This document shows positions 32,669-41,096 of a DNA stretch of 42,310 nt, piece by piece (the stretch's first letter is position 1; every line of letters begins with the position of its first letter). Below the pieces are notes generated by a model, which made no database searches, had not been told where the DNA came from, and saw only the letters and a program-made list of their open reading frames with translations. The DNA is from Asaia bogorensis. GTDB taxonomy: Bacteria; Pseudomonadota; Alphaproteobacteria; Acetobacterales; Acetobacteraceae. The stretch spans positions 1 through 42,310 of the forward strand of contig CAMBRC010000034.1 of assembly GCA_945869965.1 (NCBI GenBank), read 5' to 3'. A program made the position numbers and the translations under genes.

Positions 32669-34048
32669 TCAGAACGGCCGTCGACCTTGCGGCATCAGGG
32701 CACCGAGCCCCTGCCGCATCAGGCCCTTCTGACCCATCTTGGTCATGCGCTTCATCATCGTGGACATGTCGTCGAACTGCTTCAGCAGCCGATTGACATC
32801 CTGGACCGTCATGCCGCAGCCCGCCGCGATGCGCTTCTTGCGGCTGGCCTTGATCATGTCGGGGTTCTTGCGTTCGGCGCGGGTCATCGAGGAGATGATC
32901 GCCTGTTGGCGCTTCAGCACCTTGGGATCAAGCTGCGCGCCCTTGCCCGAGGCGTCCAGCGCCGCCTGGATCTTGCCGGCGCCGGGCAGCATGCCGATGA
33001 TCGACTGGATCGAGCCCATCTTGTTCAGCTGCTTGAGCTGGGTGGCGAAATCCTCCAGGTCGAAAGTGCCCTTCGCCATCTTGCGGGCGAGTTTCTCGGC
33101 TTCTTCCTCGTCGACCAACTCGGCGGCGCGCTCGACCAGGCCGACCACGTCGCCTTGGCCCAGGATGCGGCCGGCGACGCGCTCGGGATGGAATTCGTCC
33201 AGTGCGTCGAGTTTCTCGCCGGAGCCGGAGAACTTGATCGGGGCGCCGGTGACCGCGCGCATCGACAGGGCGGCGCCGCCGCGGGCATCGCCGTCCATGC
33301 GGGTCAGCACGATGCCGGTCACGCCGAGCGCGTCGTTGAAGGCCTTGGCGGTGTTGACCGCGTCCTGGCCTGTCATGGCGTCAACCACCAGCAGCGTCTC
33401 GGCCGGGTTGGTGGCGGCCCGGATTGCCTGGACCTCGGCCATCAACGCCTCGTCGATCGACAGGCGGCCGGCGGTGTCCAGGATGACGATGTCATAGACT
33501 TCGCGCCGGCCGGTATCCATGGCGCGGGCGGCGATTTCCAGCGGGGTCTGGCCGGGGATGATCGGCAGGCTGCCGACGCCGGCCTGCTTCGCCAGGGTCT
33601 CCAGCTGCAACTGCGCGGCCGGGCGCTGAGTGTCCAGGCTGGCCAGCAGCACCTTCTTGCGGTCGCGCTTGAGCAAGCGCAGCGCCAGTTTGCCGGAGGT
33701 GGTGGTCTTGCCGGAGCCCTGCAGGCCGACCATCAGGATGGGCACTGGCGAGGCGGCATTGAGGTTCAGCGCGACCGCGCCGGCGCCGCCCAGGGCATCG
33801 ACCAGCACGTCGTTGACGATCTTCACCACCTGCTGGCCGGGTGAGACCGAGTCGATTACTTCGGCGCCAACCGCGCGTTCGCGGACCTTGGTGATGAAGT
33901 CGCGCACCACCGGCAGGGCGACGTCGGCGTCCAGCAGGGCGAGGCGGACCTCGCGCAGCGCTTCCAGCACATCGGTTTCCGACAGCCGCCCGCGCGTGCG
34001 CAGACGGTCGAAGACCCCCGTGAGTTTGCCGGACAACGCCTCGAACAC
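32669..34048 (-). CDS. ffh: signal recognition particle protein Ffh
   Basis: A 459-residue SRP54 GTPase that binds 4.5S RNA and signal sequences and delivers nascent membrane proteins to FtsY. The N domain opens VFEALSGKLTGVFDRLR. The G domain has GLQGSGKTTT (108-117), DTQRPAA (139-145), DTAGR, and TRMDGDARGG. The methionine-rich M domain ends FDDMSTMMKRMTKMGQKG. The start is taken as GTG at 34046-34048, because GGAG lies 6 bases upstream and this places the conserved Phe at residue 2. ATGs 4, 5 and 14 codons further upstream are in frame but add non-conserved residues. First gene of the large operon. Confidence 0.95.
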   Translation of the reverse strand: MFEALSGKLTGVFDRLRTRGRLSETDVLEALREVRLALLDADVALPVVRDFITKVRERAVGAEVIDSVSPGQQVVKIVNDVLVDALGGAGAVALNLNAASPVPILMVGLQGSGKTTTSGKLALRLLKRDRKKVLLASLDTQRPAAQLQLETLAKQAGVGSLPIIPGQTPLEIAARAMDTGRREVYDIVILDTAGRLSIDEALMAEVQAIRAATNPAETLLVVDAMTGQDAVNTAKAFNDALGVTGIVLTRMDGDARGGAALSMRAVTGAPIKFSGSGEKLDALDEFHPERVAGRILGQGDVVGLVERAAELVDEEEAEKLARKMAKGTFDLEDFATQLKQLNKMGSIQSIIGMLPGAGKIQAALDASGKGAQLDPKVLKRQQAIISSMTRAERKNPDMIKASRKKRIAAGCGMTVQDVNRLLKQFDDMSTMMKRMTKMGQKGLMRQGLGALMPQGRRPF

Positions 34049-34143
34049 GCTATGCTCCATCATCGATAGCGACGGCCCGAAGGCCGCCACAATAGGGAAC
34101 GCGCCGCTGCGCGAACCCTCGCGGAGCGGCGGTGAGAGCGCGG

Positions 34144-34172
34144 TGTATGATCGCCGCCGCCGCCCCCGTCAA
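34144..34172 (-). promoter_or_regulatory. possible sigma-70-type promoter for the ffh operon
   Basis: On the minus strand TTGACG (34167-34172) and CATACA (34144-34149) are 17 bases apart, about 95 bases upstream of the ffh start. The -35 box is good, the -10 only fair. Confidence 0.35.
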
Positions 34173-34184
34173 GCGTTGGGCGCG

Positions 34185-34562
34185 TCAAGCTTTTGGCGTT
34201 GGTCGCCACAAGCGGCGCAGCCGGACGAAGCCGCGATAGCCCAGTTCCAGCACCGGCAGCACGATCGGCAGGCCGGCGATGCGGGCCATCCAGCTGAATC
34301 GGGGCAAGGTGCGCCAGAGTGCCACGAAGGCCGCGGCGCCAGATGCCATCTGGCCGTCAGCAGTTTGCACATGCATCCGCGCCAGCGCCGCTTCGCGGGT
34401 CAGCCCCGGCGCCAAGGCCGCCGCATCGCAGCTTGCCACATCGACGAAAGCCAGCCGTTCGGCGCCCTGTGTCTGGCGATATTGCGCCATTTCCCGGGTG
34501 CAGATCGGGCAGGCGCCGTCATAGTAGACCGTCGCGTCAGGCGGAGTGGCGGGCTTGTCCAT
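34185..34562 (-). CDS. DCC-family thiol-disulfide oxidoreductase-like protein (DUF393)
   Basis: A 125-residue small protein with the DCC-family motif near its N-terminus, YYDGACPICTREM, where Asp15, Cys18 and Cys21 form the DxxCxxC pattern. The rest matches the family length (about 120), with the basic end GYRGFVRLRRLWRPTPK. A thiol redox role is proposed for the family from its motif; the true function is unknown. It stands alone, upstream of ffh on the same strand with 136 bases between, and divergent from the 2-hydroxyacid oxidase. Confidence 0.82.
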   Translation of the reverse strand: MDKPATPPDATVYYDGACPICTREMAQYRQTQGAERLAFVDVASCDAAALAPGLTREAALARMHVQTADGQMASGAAAFVALWRTLPRFSWMARIAGLPIVLPVLELGYRGFVRLRRLWRPTPKA

Positions 34563-34703
34563 GCGTCACGATTTGGTGTCTGCCGGTGCAGGTGGCAAGC
34601 GACATGCAGCCAGGGCAGCAGTTTTTCGTCCCCTCAGGTTGCCCAAACCCGGTGAACCGGTGCAGGCTTTGCCCAACCAACACCAGCCGGGTCAGGAAAC
34701 GCC

Positions 34704-35903
34704 GTGAGCACCTTGGATCAATGCGACGATATCTATCAGCTCCGCGACGCTGCCCGCCGCCTGCTGCCGCGTGGGATCTTCGAATATGTCGACCGCGGCA
34801 GCGAGGACGACAAGCTGCTGGACGAAAACCGCGCGGCGCTTGATCGGCTGCGGGTGGTGCCGCGCTTCCCGGAATACGTCAGCCGGCGCGATATCTCGCT
34901 GGAATTGTTCGGCAAGCCGATCACCATGCCGTACATCATCGCCCCCACCGGCACCGCCGGCCTGGTGGCCTATGAGGGCGAGCTGGCGCTGGCCAAGGCG
35001 GCTGCCAAGGCCGGCATTCCCTACACCCTGGCCACCGGCGCCCAAACCTCGGTCGAAAAGATCGCCCGCGAGGTGCCGAACGGGCGCAACTTCATGCAGC
35101 TGTATCTGTGGAAGGACCGCGAGCTTTCCATGCAGTTGGTCGACCGCGCCCAGAACAATGGCTTCGAAGCGCTGTTCCTGACGATGGACACGCCGGTCTC
35201 GCCGAACCGCGCCTACAACAAAGCCAACGGTTTTTCATTCCCTTACAAGCCGACCTTGAAGTCATTAATTGACATCGCCTTCGCCCCGCACTGGCTGTTC
35301 GGCACGGTTGGCAGATATGCGATGAAGAATGGTGGGCTGCCGCGCTTTGAGAACTATCCCGAGGAATTCCGCACCCCGATCACCCAGGCGCCGCTCGGCG
35401 ATCGGGTCAAGCACACCGAGGATCTGTCGTGGGACGACGTGAACCGGCTGCGTGATCGCTGGAAAGGCCCGCTGATCGTCAAGGGTATCATGCATCCCGA
35501 GGATGCCCGCATCGCCGTCGAACGCGGGGCGGACGGGATCGTGGTGTCCAACCATGGCGGGCGCAACCTGGACTGCTCGGTGGCCTCGATCGATGTTCTG
35601 CCGAGCATTGTTGCCGAAGTCGGCCACAAGACCACGGTGCTGTTCGACAGCGGCATTCGACGGGGGACCGACATCGTCAAGGCGCTATCGCTGGGCGCCA
35701 AGGCGGTGCTGTGCGGGCGCAACACGCTGTGGGGCGTGGCCGTTGCCGGGGAAGCCGGGGCCACCAAGGCGCTGACCATCATGCGCAACGAGACGCTGAC
35801 GGCAATGGCCAATATCGGCGTGAACACGCTGGCCGATCTCGGGCCGCATCTGTTCGAGATCCCGGGGGCCAACAGCTCGCGCTTCGCGGGAACGCGGCTC
35901 TAG
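34704..35903 (+). CDS. FMN-dependent alpha-hydroxy-acid oxidizing protein (lactate/glycolate dehydrogenase-like)
   Basis: A 399-residue TIM-barrel flavoenzyme. FMN- and substrate-binding landmarks are APTGTAG (80-86), QLYLWKD (132-138), TMDTPVSPNR (160-169), Lys260, and the catalytic SNHGGRNLD with His284 and Arg287. DSGIRRGTD and GRNTLWG close the phosphate site. It oxidises an L-2-hydroxyacid and passes electrons to a quinone or oxygen. The residue after the active site is Asn-Leu-Asp rather than the common Gln-Leu-Asp, so substrate assignment (lactate, glycolate, mandelate) is open. The start is GTG at 34704-34706, with AGGAAA 5 bases upstream. The stop codon is built into a long inverted repeat. 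Confidence 0.87.
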   Translation: MSTLDQCDDIYQLRDAARRLLPRGIFEYVDRGSEDDKLLDENRAALDRLRVVPRFPEYVSRRDISLELFGKPITMPYIIAPTGTAGLVAYEGELALAKAAAKAGIPYTLATGAQTSVEKIAREVPNGRNFMQLYLWKDRELSMQLVDRAQNNGFEALFLTMDTPVSPNRAYNKANGFSFPYKPTLKSLIDIAFAPHWLFGTVGRYAMKNGGLPRFENYPEEFRTPITQAPLGDRVKHTEDLSWDDVNRLRDRWKGPLIVKGIMHPEDARIAVERGADGIVVSNHGGRNLDCSVASIDVLPSIVAEVGHKTTVLFDSGIRRGTDIVKALSLGAKAVLCGRNTLWGVAVAGEAGATKALTIMRNETLTAMANIGVNTLADLGPHLFEIPGANSSRFAGTRL

Positions 35904-35942
35904 AGCGAAAGCCGACCTGATAGGCGGTCGACTTTCGCTCTA
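35901..35942. terminator. long inverted repeat starting at the oxidase stop codon
   Basis: TAGAGCGAAAG (35901-35911) with CGACC (35913-35917) pairs with GGTCG (35926-35930) and CTTTCGCTCTA (35932-35942): a 17-bp stem with one mismatch and an 8-base loop. The first three bases are the stop codon. It lies between convergent genes, so it may stop transcription in either direction, though no T run follows. Confidence 0.55.
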
Positions 35943-35998
35943 GCTCTTTGACTAATACCAAGCATTGGAATGATTGACCCATACGAAGGGAAGGAAGG

Positions 35999-36121
35999 CG
36001 AGGGCTCTGCCCTCGACCCGCTGGGGCCGACGGCCCCAGACCCCCATTACTTTTCATAGGGTTGAGGTCCAGGGGCTCGGCCCCTGGCGGGTCTGGGCGG
36101 AGCCCAGCCTTGCTTGCCTGG
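35999..36121. repeat. GC-rich palindromic repeat, copy 2
   Basis: Three perfect hairpins in a row: CGAGGGC/GCCCTCG (35999-36015), CTGGGGCC/GGCCCCAG (36021-36039) and CCAGGGGC/GCCCCTGG (36069-36087), each with a 3-base loop. The end, GGCGGGTCTGGGC then GAGCCCAGCC then TTGCTTGC, matches 3581-3617 almost base for base. Confidence 0.8.
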
Positions 36122-36169
36122 ATGAGGCAAGCGTTCCGACGGTTGGTATAAGAACGCAAATCTTCCGGC

Positions 36170-36202
36170 CAGGCGTTTCCGCCTGATCGGATATTGCTCT
36201 AG
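36170..36202. repeat. short hairpin with TAGAGC-type end
   Basis: CAGGCG (36170-36175), TTTC, CGCCTG (36180-36185), followed by ATCGGATATTGCTCTAG. The CTCTAG end repeats the tip of the inverted repeat at 35901-35942, suggesting the same class of dispersed element. Confidence 0.45.
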
Positions 36203-36217
36203 CGCCAGCAAACGCAA

Positions 36218-36243
36218 ATGGCCGGGGAGCGATCCCCGGCCAT
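36218..36243 (-). terminator. terminator hairpin behind infC
   Basis: ATGGCCGGGGA and TCCCCGGCCAT form a perfect 11-bp stem with loop GCGA, 24 bases past the infC stop. The minus-strand continuation TTTGCGTTTG is T-rich. Confidence 0.65.
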
Positions 36244-36267
36244 TCGCATCTGGTCAATGCGTCGGCG

Positions 36268-36804
36268 CTACTTCGCCGTCAGCACCATCACCATCTGCCG
36301 GTTTTCCATCTTCGGCATCTGCTCCACCTTGGTGGCGAAATCCATGTCGCCGCGGATGCGTTCCAGAACTTTCACGCCGATATCCTGGTGGGCCATTTCA
36401 CGGCCGCGGAAGCGCAGGGTCACCTTGACCTTGTCGCCCTCCTCGATGAACGACTTCATGGCGCGCAGCTTCACCTGATAGTCGTTCTCGTCGATGTTCG
36501 GGCGGACCTTGATCTCCTTGATCTCGATCACTTTCTGCCGCTTCTTCGCCTCGTTCTTCTTCTTCTGCTGCTCGTATTTGAACTTGCCGAAGTCGAGAAT
36601 TTTGCACACCGGCGGATCGGCGTTCGGGCTGATCTCAAGCAGGTCGAGGCCGACGGAATAGGCGCGCTGGATGGCGTCGCGGGCGGTCATCACGCCCAGC
36701 ATCTCGCCGTCCTGGTCGATCAGGCGCACTTGCGGTACGCGGATATCCTCGTTCACGCGGGGCCCGTCGCGGTTAGGCGGTGCGGGCATGGGTCCTCGGG
36801 CTAT
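36268..36804 (-). CDS. infC: translation initiation factor IF-3
   Basis: A 178-residue IF-3 (173 residues if started at the ATG). It binds the 30S subunit, blocks 50S joining and checks the start codon. Signatures include [17 protein letters not shown], the Lys-rich linker [20 protein letters not shown] and the C-terminal domain [18 protein letters not shown]. The start is taken as ATA at 36802-36804: AGGAG lies 6 bases upstream, and the extra residues M-A-R-G-P fit a MAR-type N-terminus that I recall for related IF-3 proteins. ATG at 36787-36789 is the conservative alternative (GAGG 4 bases upstream). A rare start would allow IF-3 to repress its own synthesis, as known in E. coli with ATT. 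It follows thrS on the same strand after 123 bases; rpmI and rplT do not follow. Confidence 0.95.
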   Translation of the reverse strand: MARGPMPAPPNRDGPRVNEDIRVPQVRLIDQDGEMLGVMTARDAIQRAYSVGLDLLEISPNADPPVCKILDFGKFKYEQQKKKNEAKKRQKVIEIKEIKVRPNIDENDYQVKLRAMKSFIEEGDKVKVTLRFRGREMAHQDIGVKVLERIRGDMDFATKVEQMPKMENRQMVMVLTAK

Positions 36805-36808
36805 GGTT

Positions 36809-36815
36809 CTCTCCT
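36809..36815 (-). promoter_or_regulatory. ribosome binding site pointing to the infC ATA start
   Basis: AGGAGAG on the minus strand. The AGGAG core is 6 bases before ATA (36804) but 21 bases before the ATG at 36789, too far to serve the latter. Confidence 0.65.
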
Positions 36816-36862
36816 GTGGCAGTTGACGTTCGTGAGCATCAGTGGATCGCGCGCCGCTGTTT

Positions 36863-36879
36863 GCAACAGCTTATGTTGC
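36863..36879 (-). other. small hairpin in the thrS-infC gap
   Basis: GCAACA and TGTTGC arms around a 5-base loop, upstream of the infC ribosome binding site. It may be a leader structure; the stem is short. Confidence 0.3.
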
Positions 36880-36927
36880 GACTTGTGGCGCCGGTTTTCA
36901 AGGCTTGCGACTGTTACATGGCGGCGA

Positions 36928-38862
36928 TCACGTGATGCCACGCCGCAGATCGGGCGCCATCGCCTCGGCTTTCAGGCGCGCAACCGCCTGATCCAGCGGC
37001 AAAACCTCCTGCGAGTCGCCGCCCAATCGGCGCAGCGCCACGGTCCGCTGCTCGGCCTCCTTGCGGCCCAAAACGGCAATCACCGGCACGTGCTGCACGC
37101 TGTGCTCGCGCACCTTGGCGTTGATCTTCTGGTTCGACAGGTCGAGCACCACCGCCAGCCCGGCCGCGCGCAGGGCCGCCGCGACCTCCTCGGCATAGGG
37201 ATCGGCGTCGGACACGATCGTCGCCACCGCCACCTGCACCGGCGACATCCAGAGCGGGAAGCGCCCGGCGTAGCTCTCGATCACCACGCCGAGGAACCGC
37301 TCGAAGCTGCCCAGGATGGCGCGATGCAGCATCACCGGCCGGCGCCGTGTGCCATCGGCGGCGGCGTATTCGGCATCCAGCCGCTCAGGCAGGACGAAAT
37401 CGACCTGCAGGGTGCCGCACTGCCAATCGCGGCCGATCGCGTCGCGCAGCACGAATTCCAGCTTCGGGCCGTAGAACGCGCCTTCGCCGGGGTTGATGGT
37501 GTATTCGACGCCGGCTTCGGCGCAGGCCTTTTCGAGCGCGCCCTCGGCCTTGTCCCAAACCTCGTCCGATCCCGCGCGCACATCCGGCCGGGTGGAGAAC
37601 TTCACCCGGAACTCCGGGAAGCCGAAATCGCGGTAGATCGACGACAGCAGTTCGACGAAGCGCACCGTCTCGCTGCCAATCTGGTCCTCGGTACAGAAGA
37701 TATGCCCGTCATCCTGCTGGAAGGCGCGCACCCGCATGATGCCGTGCAGCGAGCCGGACGGCTCATAGCGGTGATCCTGGCCGAACTCGGCCAGGCGCAG
37801 CGGCAGGTCGCGATAGCTGCGCACGCCCTGACGGAACACCATCACCGCGCCGGGGCAGTTCATCGGCTTGAGCGCCAGGGTCTTCTCGTCCTCGTCGACG
37901 CGGACCAGGAACATGTGGGCGCGGTAATTGTCCCAGTGCCCGGATTTCTCCCACAGCACGCGATCCACCAGCTGTGGCGTCTTGATCTCGAGATAGCCGG
38001 TCGAATCCAGCCGCCGACGCATGTAATCCTCGGCGGTGCGATACAGCTTCCAGCCCTTCGGGTGCCAGAAGATGCTGCCCGTCGCCTCCTCCTGGAGGTG
38101 GAACAGGCCCATGTCTTTGCCGATGCGGCGGTGGTCGCGCTTCTCCGCCTCCTCCAGCATGTGGAGATGGGCATCCAGCTCCTTCTGGTCGCGCCAGGCG
38201 GTGCCGTAGATGCGGCTCAGCATCGGGTTGCGATGATCGCCGCGCCAATAGGCGCCGGCCACCTTCATCAATTTGAACGCTGTGCCGACATCGCCGGTGC
38301 CGCGCATATGCGGCCCGCGGCACAGGTCGATCCACTCACCCTGGCTGTACAGTGTGATGACCTCGGTCCCCGGCAGGTCGCGGATCAGCTCGGCCTTGTA
38401 GGCCTCGCCCTTGGCCTCGAAGAAGGCGATGCCTTCGTTGCGATCGATGACGCTGCGCAGGAACGGCGCATTGCGCGCCACGATCTCGCGCATCTTCGCC
38501 TCGATGGCGGCAAAGTCGTCGGTGGTGAAGGGCTCGTTGCGGGCGAAATCGTAGTAGAACCCGTTCTCGATCGACGGGCCGATCGTCACCTGGGTGCCAG
38601 GAAACAGCGCCTGCACCGCCTCGGCGAGCACATGGGCACAATCGTGGCGGATCATCTCCAGCGCGTCGTCGTCGCGGCGCGTCACGAAGACGATGCGGGC
38701 GTCCTGCTCGATGACCGTCGACAAATCCACCAGCTTGCCGTCCAGCTTCATCGCCAGCGCCGCCCGCGCCAGCCCCGGCCCGATCGCCGCCGCCACGGTA
38801 GTGCCCGCAACCGGCGCGTCGAACGAGCGCACGGAGCCGTCGGGCAGCGTGATGGCGGGCAT
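36928..38862 (-). CDS. thrS: threonine--tRNA ligase
   Basis: A 644-residue class II synthetase of full length. The TGS domain (1-60, [11 protein letters not shown]) is followed by the editing domain with HDCAH at 73-77 and the CRGPHM segment, which removes mischarged serine. The catalytic core includes [21 protein letters not shown] (zinc-binding Cys), [20 protein letters not shown] and [12 protein letters not shown]. The C-terminal anticodon-binding domain begins near [17 protein letters not shown] at 38860-38862 has AGGAG 9 bases upstream and fits the TGS start; the ATG seven codons earlier is unlikely. Upstream glycosyltransferase genes run in the same direction. Confidence 0.97.
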   Translation of the reverse strand: MPAITLPDGSVRSFDAPVAGTTVAAAIGPGLARAALAMKLDGKLVDLSTVIEQDARIVFVTRRDDDALEMIRHDCAHVLAEAVQALFPGTQVTIGPSIENGFYYDFARNEPFTTDDFAAIEAKMREIVARNAPFLRSVIDRNEGIAFFEAKGEAYKAELIRDLPGTEVITLYSQGEWIDLCRGPHMRGTGDVGTAFKLMKVAGAYWRGDHRNPMLSRIYGTAWRDQKELDAHLHMLEEAEKRDHRRIGKDMGLFHLQEEATGSIFWHPKGWKLYRTAEDYMRRRLDSTGYLEIKTPQLVDRVLWEKSGHWDNYRAHMFLVRVDEDEKTLALKPMNCPGAVMVFRQGVRSYRDLPLRLAEFGQDHRYEPSGSLHGIMRVRAFQQDDGHIFCTEDQIGSETVRFVELLSSIYRDFGFPEFRVKFSTRPDVRAGSDEVWDKAEGALEKACAEAGVEYTINPGEGAFYGPKLEFVLRDAIGRDWQCGTLQVDFVLPERLDAEYAAADGTRRRPVMLHRAILGSFERFLGVVIESYAGRFPLWMSPVQVAVATIVSDADPYAEEVAAALRAAGLAVVLDLSNQKINAKVREHSVQHVPVIAVLGRKEAEQRTVALRRLGGDSQEVLPLDQAVARLKAEAMAPDLRRGIT

Positions 38863-38904
38863 ACGAGGGGTCTCCTGAACCAAAATGGGCCAAACTCTAT
38901 GGCC

Positions 38905-39810
38905 TCATGGCAGGGCCGCCGCAACCCTCTGAACGCTCATGTCGGCCAGCACCGTCTCGCGTAGCACGACGCCCCAGCTGCCGTCGGCCCCGCGCGGCGC
39001 GTTCATCGCCGGGTCGCTCTCGCCGGAGAACAGGGCAATCACCTTCGCCCCGGCGGCTGCGGCCATATGCGTCGGTCCGGTATCGTTGCCGACCACGAAC
39101 GCCGCCCGCGCGGCAATGGCGAAGATATCAAGCACATCGGTCTGCCCGGTCAGGTCCACCGCCTGCGGGCACACGGCGCAAATCTCGGCGGCAACCGCAA
39201 TCTCATCCCGCCCGCCGACGATCACCGGCATCAGCCCGCGCGCCACCAGCAGTGTGCCGAGCGCGCCATACTTCGCCGCCGGCCAACGCTTGACGCCACG
39301 ATGCGCCGAAGCCCCAGGCACCAGCACCACAAACCGGGTGGGCAGGGGGGGCACCGGCCTGTCCGTCAGAAATGCGAGATCCGGCGTCGGAAAGACATCA
39401 ACGCCGGTTAGCCGCAACTGGTCTTCCTGGCGCTCCAGCGTATGCATCCGCGCCCGGGCCGGCCCCCGCTGGGGATGCGAACACCCCGACGCGATGCCCG
39501 ACCAGGCCGGCCGGCCCGCCAGATGAAAATACCAGGATGACCGCCCGGACGTCTGCAAGTCATAGGTCATGTCATACCCGGCCAAATCCCGCCGCAACCG
39601 TAGCAGGCCGGGCACATCCCAGAACGCCGGCCGCGCATCCGCCACCACCCGGTCAAACCACGGCGACGCCTCTGCCAGCGCCACATAAGGCCGCGTCGTC
39701 AGCAACGTGATCTCGGCCTCCGGGTGATGCGCCCGGATCGCCGCAAACGCCCGGAACGACAGCACGAAATCGCCTAGCGCGCTGAGCCGGATCACCAGGA
39801 CCCGCTTCAT
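38905..39810 (-). CDS. glycosyltransferase family 9 (heptosyltransferase-like)
   Basis: A 301-residue GT-B enzyme of the ADP-heptose:LPS heptosyltransferase family. The N-terminal pattern is VLVIRLSALGDFVLSFRAF (4-22), and the C-terminal donor site is FVVGNDTGPTHMAAAAGAKVIALF. Such enzymes add heptose to the lipopolysaccharide inner core at the cytoplasmic face of the inner membrane. The exact acceptor is unknown. The start overlaps the upstream family 4 glycosyltransferase by 4 bases, so the two act as a pair, probably in cell-envelope glycan synthesis. Confidence 0.88.
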   Translation of the reverse strand: MKRVLVIRLSALGDFVLSFRAFAAIRAHHPEAEITLLTTRPYVALAEASPWFDRVVADARPAFWDVPGLLRLRRDLAGYDMTYDLQTSGRSSWYFHLAGRPAWSGIASGCSHPQRGPARARMHTLERQEDQLRLTGVDVFPTPDLAFLTDRPVPPLPTRFVVLVPGASAHRGVKRWPAAKYGALGTLLVARGLMPVIVGGRDEIAVAAEICAVCPQAVDLTGQTDVLDIFAIAARAAFVVGNDTGPTHMAAAAGAKVIALFSGESDPAMNAPRGADGSWGVVLRETVLADMSVQRVAAALP

Positions 39811-40982
39811 CCCCCGACTTCGCGCCTCGCGACCGGATGCCCCAGGACCTCGCGATACACATCCAACGTGGCGTCCTGCATCGCCTTCACCGTGAACCGT
39901 GCCCGCACCATCGCCCGCGCCTGCACCCCCATGTCCAGCCGCGTTTCCAACGGCTGCGCCAGCACGGCGTCCAGCATATTGGCCAGTTCATCGGGGTCGT
40001 TCGGCCGCACCCGCCAGCCGGTGACGCCATGGATCACCGTCTCGACCGCCCCGCCATGATCCGTGGCGATCACCGGCCGTGCCATCGCCTGCGCCTCGAT
40101 TACCACGCGCCCAAACCCCTCCGGCTCGGTCGACGCGTTCACCGCGACATCCGACAGCTTCAACGCTGCCGGCATGTCATCGACGTTGCCGACAATCCGC
40201 ACCCGATGCTCGACATTGAGCCGCCGCGCCAGGCTGGCCAGTTCCGCGGCATAGCCCCGCCGCCCTTGGTCCGACCCTGCCAGCACCACCACCGCCTCGG
40301 CATTGCGCATCCGCGCCAGCGCCTGGATCAGCACGGATTGACCCTTCCAGCGCGTGAGCCGGCCCGGCAGCAGGATGATCGGATGCCCATCCTCCACCCG
40401 CCAGGCTCGCGCCAGCCGCGGCACCCGATCGCCGTTCACCCGTTCGGGATCGAAGATATCAGGGTCCACCCCGCGCGGGATCACCCGGATGCGCTGCGGC
40501 GGCACACCATGGCGCTGCTGGATCAGCTCGGCGACAAAGCCGCTGATCGCGATCACCAGCGCGCCCTTCGCCATCACCGCATTGTAGCGACGCTTGAACG
40601 GCAGGTTCTCGCCATAGGGCGCGTGGTAGGTGGTCATAAATGGCACCCCGGTCCGCCGCGCCGCGATCCACGCCGACCACGCCGGCGCGCGCGACCGCGC
40701 ATGCACGATGTCCACCCGCTCCCGCACGATCAGCTCTTCCAGTGCCGCCGCATTGCGCCAGATGTGCCAGGGATCGCGCGACGCCAGCGACAGGGTGAAG
40801 TGCCCCGCGCCCGTGCGCGCCAGTCCGCCCAGCATCCGCCCGCCCGCGCTGGCCACCAACGCCCGCCCCCCGGCGGTCTCGATCGCGGCGGCAATTTCCA
40901 ATGTGCCACGCTCCACCCCGCCGCTTTCCAGCGCCGGCAGCACCTGCAGAACCGTCGGGTAGCGAGTCGCGGAAACGTCCAT
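39807..40982 (-). CDS. glycosyltransferase family 4
   Basis: A 391-residue GT-B glycosyltransferase. The N-terminal acceptor loop is LPALESGGVERGTLEIA (15-31), and the C-terminal donor site is NASTEPEGFGRVVIEAQAMARPV, carrying the EX7E motif. VIPRGVDPDIFDP and LLPGRLTRWKGQ are typical linker and donor motifs. It probably transfers a sugar from a nucleotide donor to an LPS-type acceptor. It is the first gene of the pair with the family 9 enzyme; ATG at 40980-40982. Confidence 0.9.
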   Translation of the reverse strand: MDVSATRYPTVLQVLPALESGGVERGTLEIAAAIETAGGRALVASAGGRMLGGLARTGAGHFTLSLASRDPWHIWRNAAALEELIVRERVDIVHARSRAPAWSAWIAARRTGVPFMTTYHAPYGENLPFKRRYNAVMAKGALVIAISGFVAELIQQRHGVPPQRIRVIPRGVDPDIFDPERVNGDRVPRLARAWRVEDGHPIILLPGRLTRWKGQSVLIQALARMRNAEAVVVLAGSDQGRRGYAAELASLARRLNVEHRVRIVGNVDDMPAALKLSDVAVNASTEPEGFGRVVIEAQAMARPVIATDHGGAVETVIHGVTGWRVRPNDPDELANMLDAVLAQPLETRLDMGVQARAMVRARFTVKAMQDATLDVYREVLGHPVARREVGG

Positions 40983-41096
40983 GGCGCGCCTATATCACGC
41001 CGCCATCCAGTCACCACCTCGACATCGACCCTGGGGCAACCCAGCCCTGCCCACACGCCCTACCGACCCGCCGGCACACACGATACCGTCCGGCCA

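Larger units (their letters stand above)
35904..36267. other. 364-base gap between convergent genes, filled with hairpin elements
   Basis: No gene is seen. In order it holds the stop-codon inverted repeat (to 35942), the GC-rich multi-hairpin repeat (35999-36121), a 6-bp hairpin with TTTC loop next to GATCGGATATTGCTCTAG (36170-36202) and the infC terminator (36218-36243). Confidence 0.8.

Noticed and set aside
36388-38964. An 858-residue plus-strand frame opposite infC and thrS
   Set aside because: Antisense shadow of two essential, fully recognisable genes.
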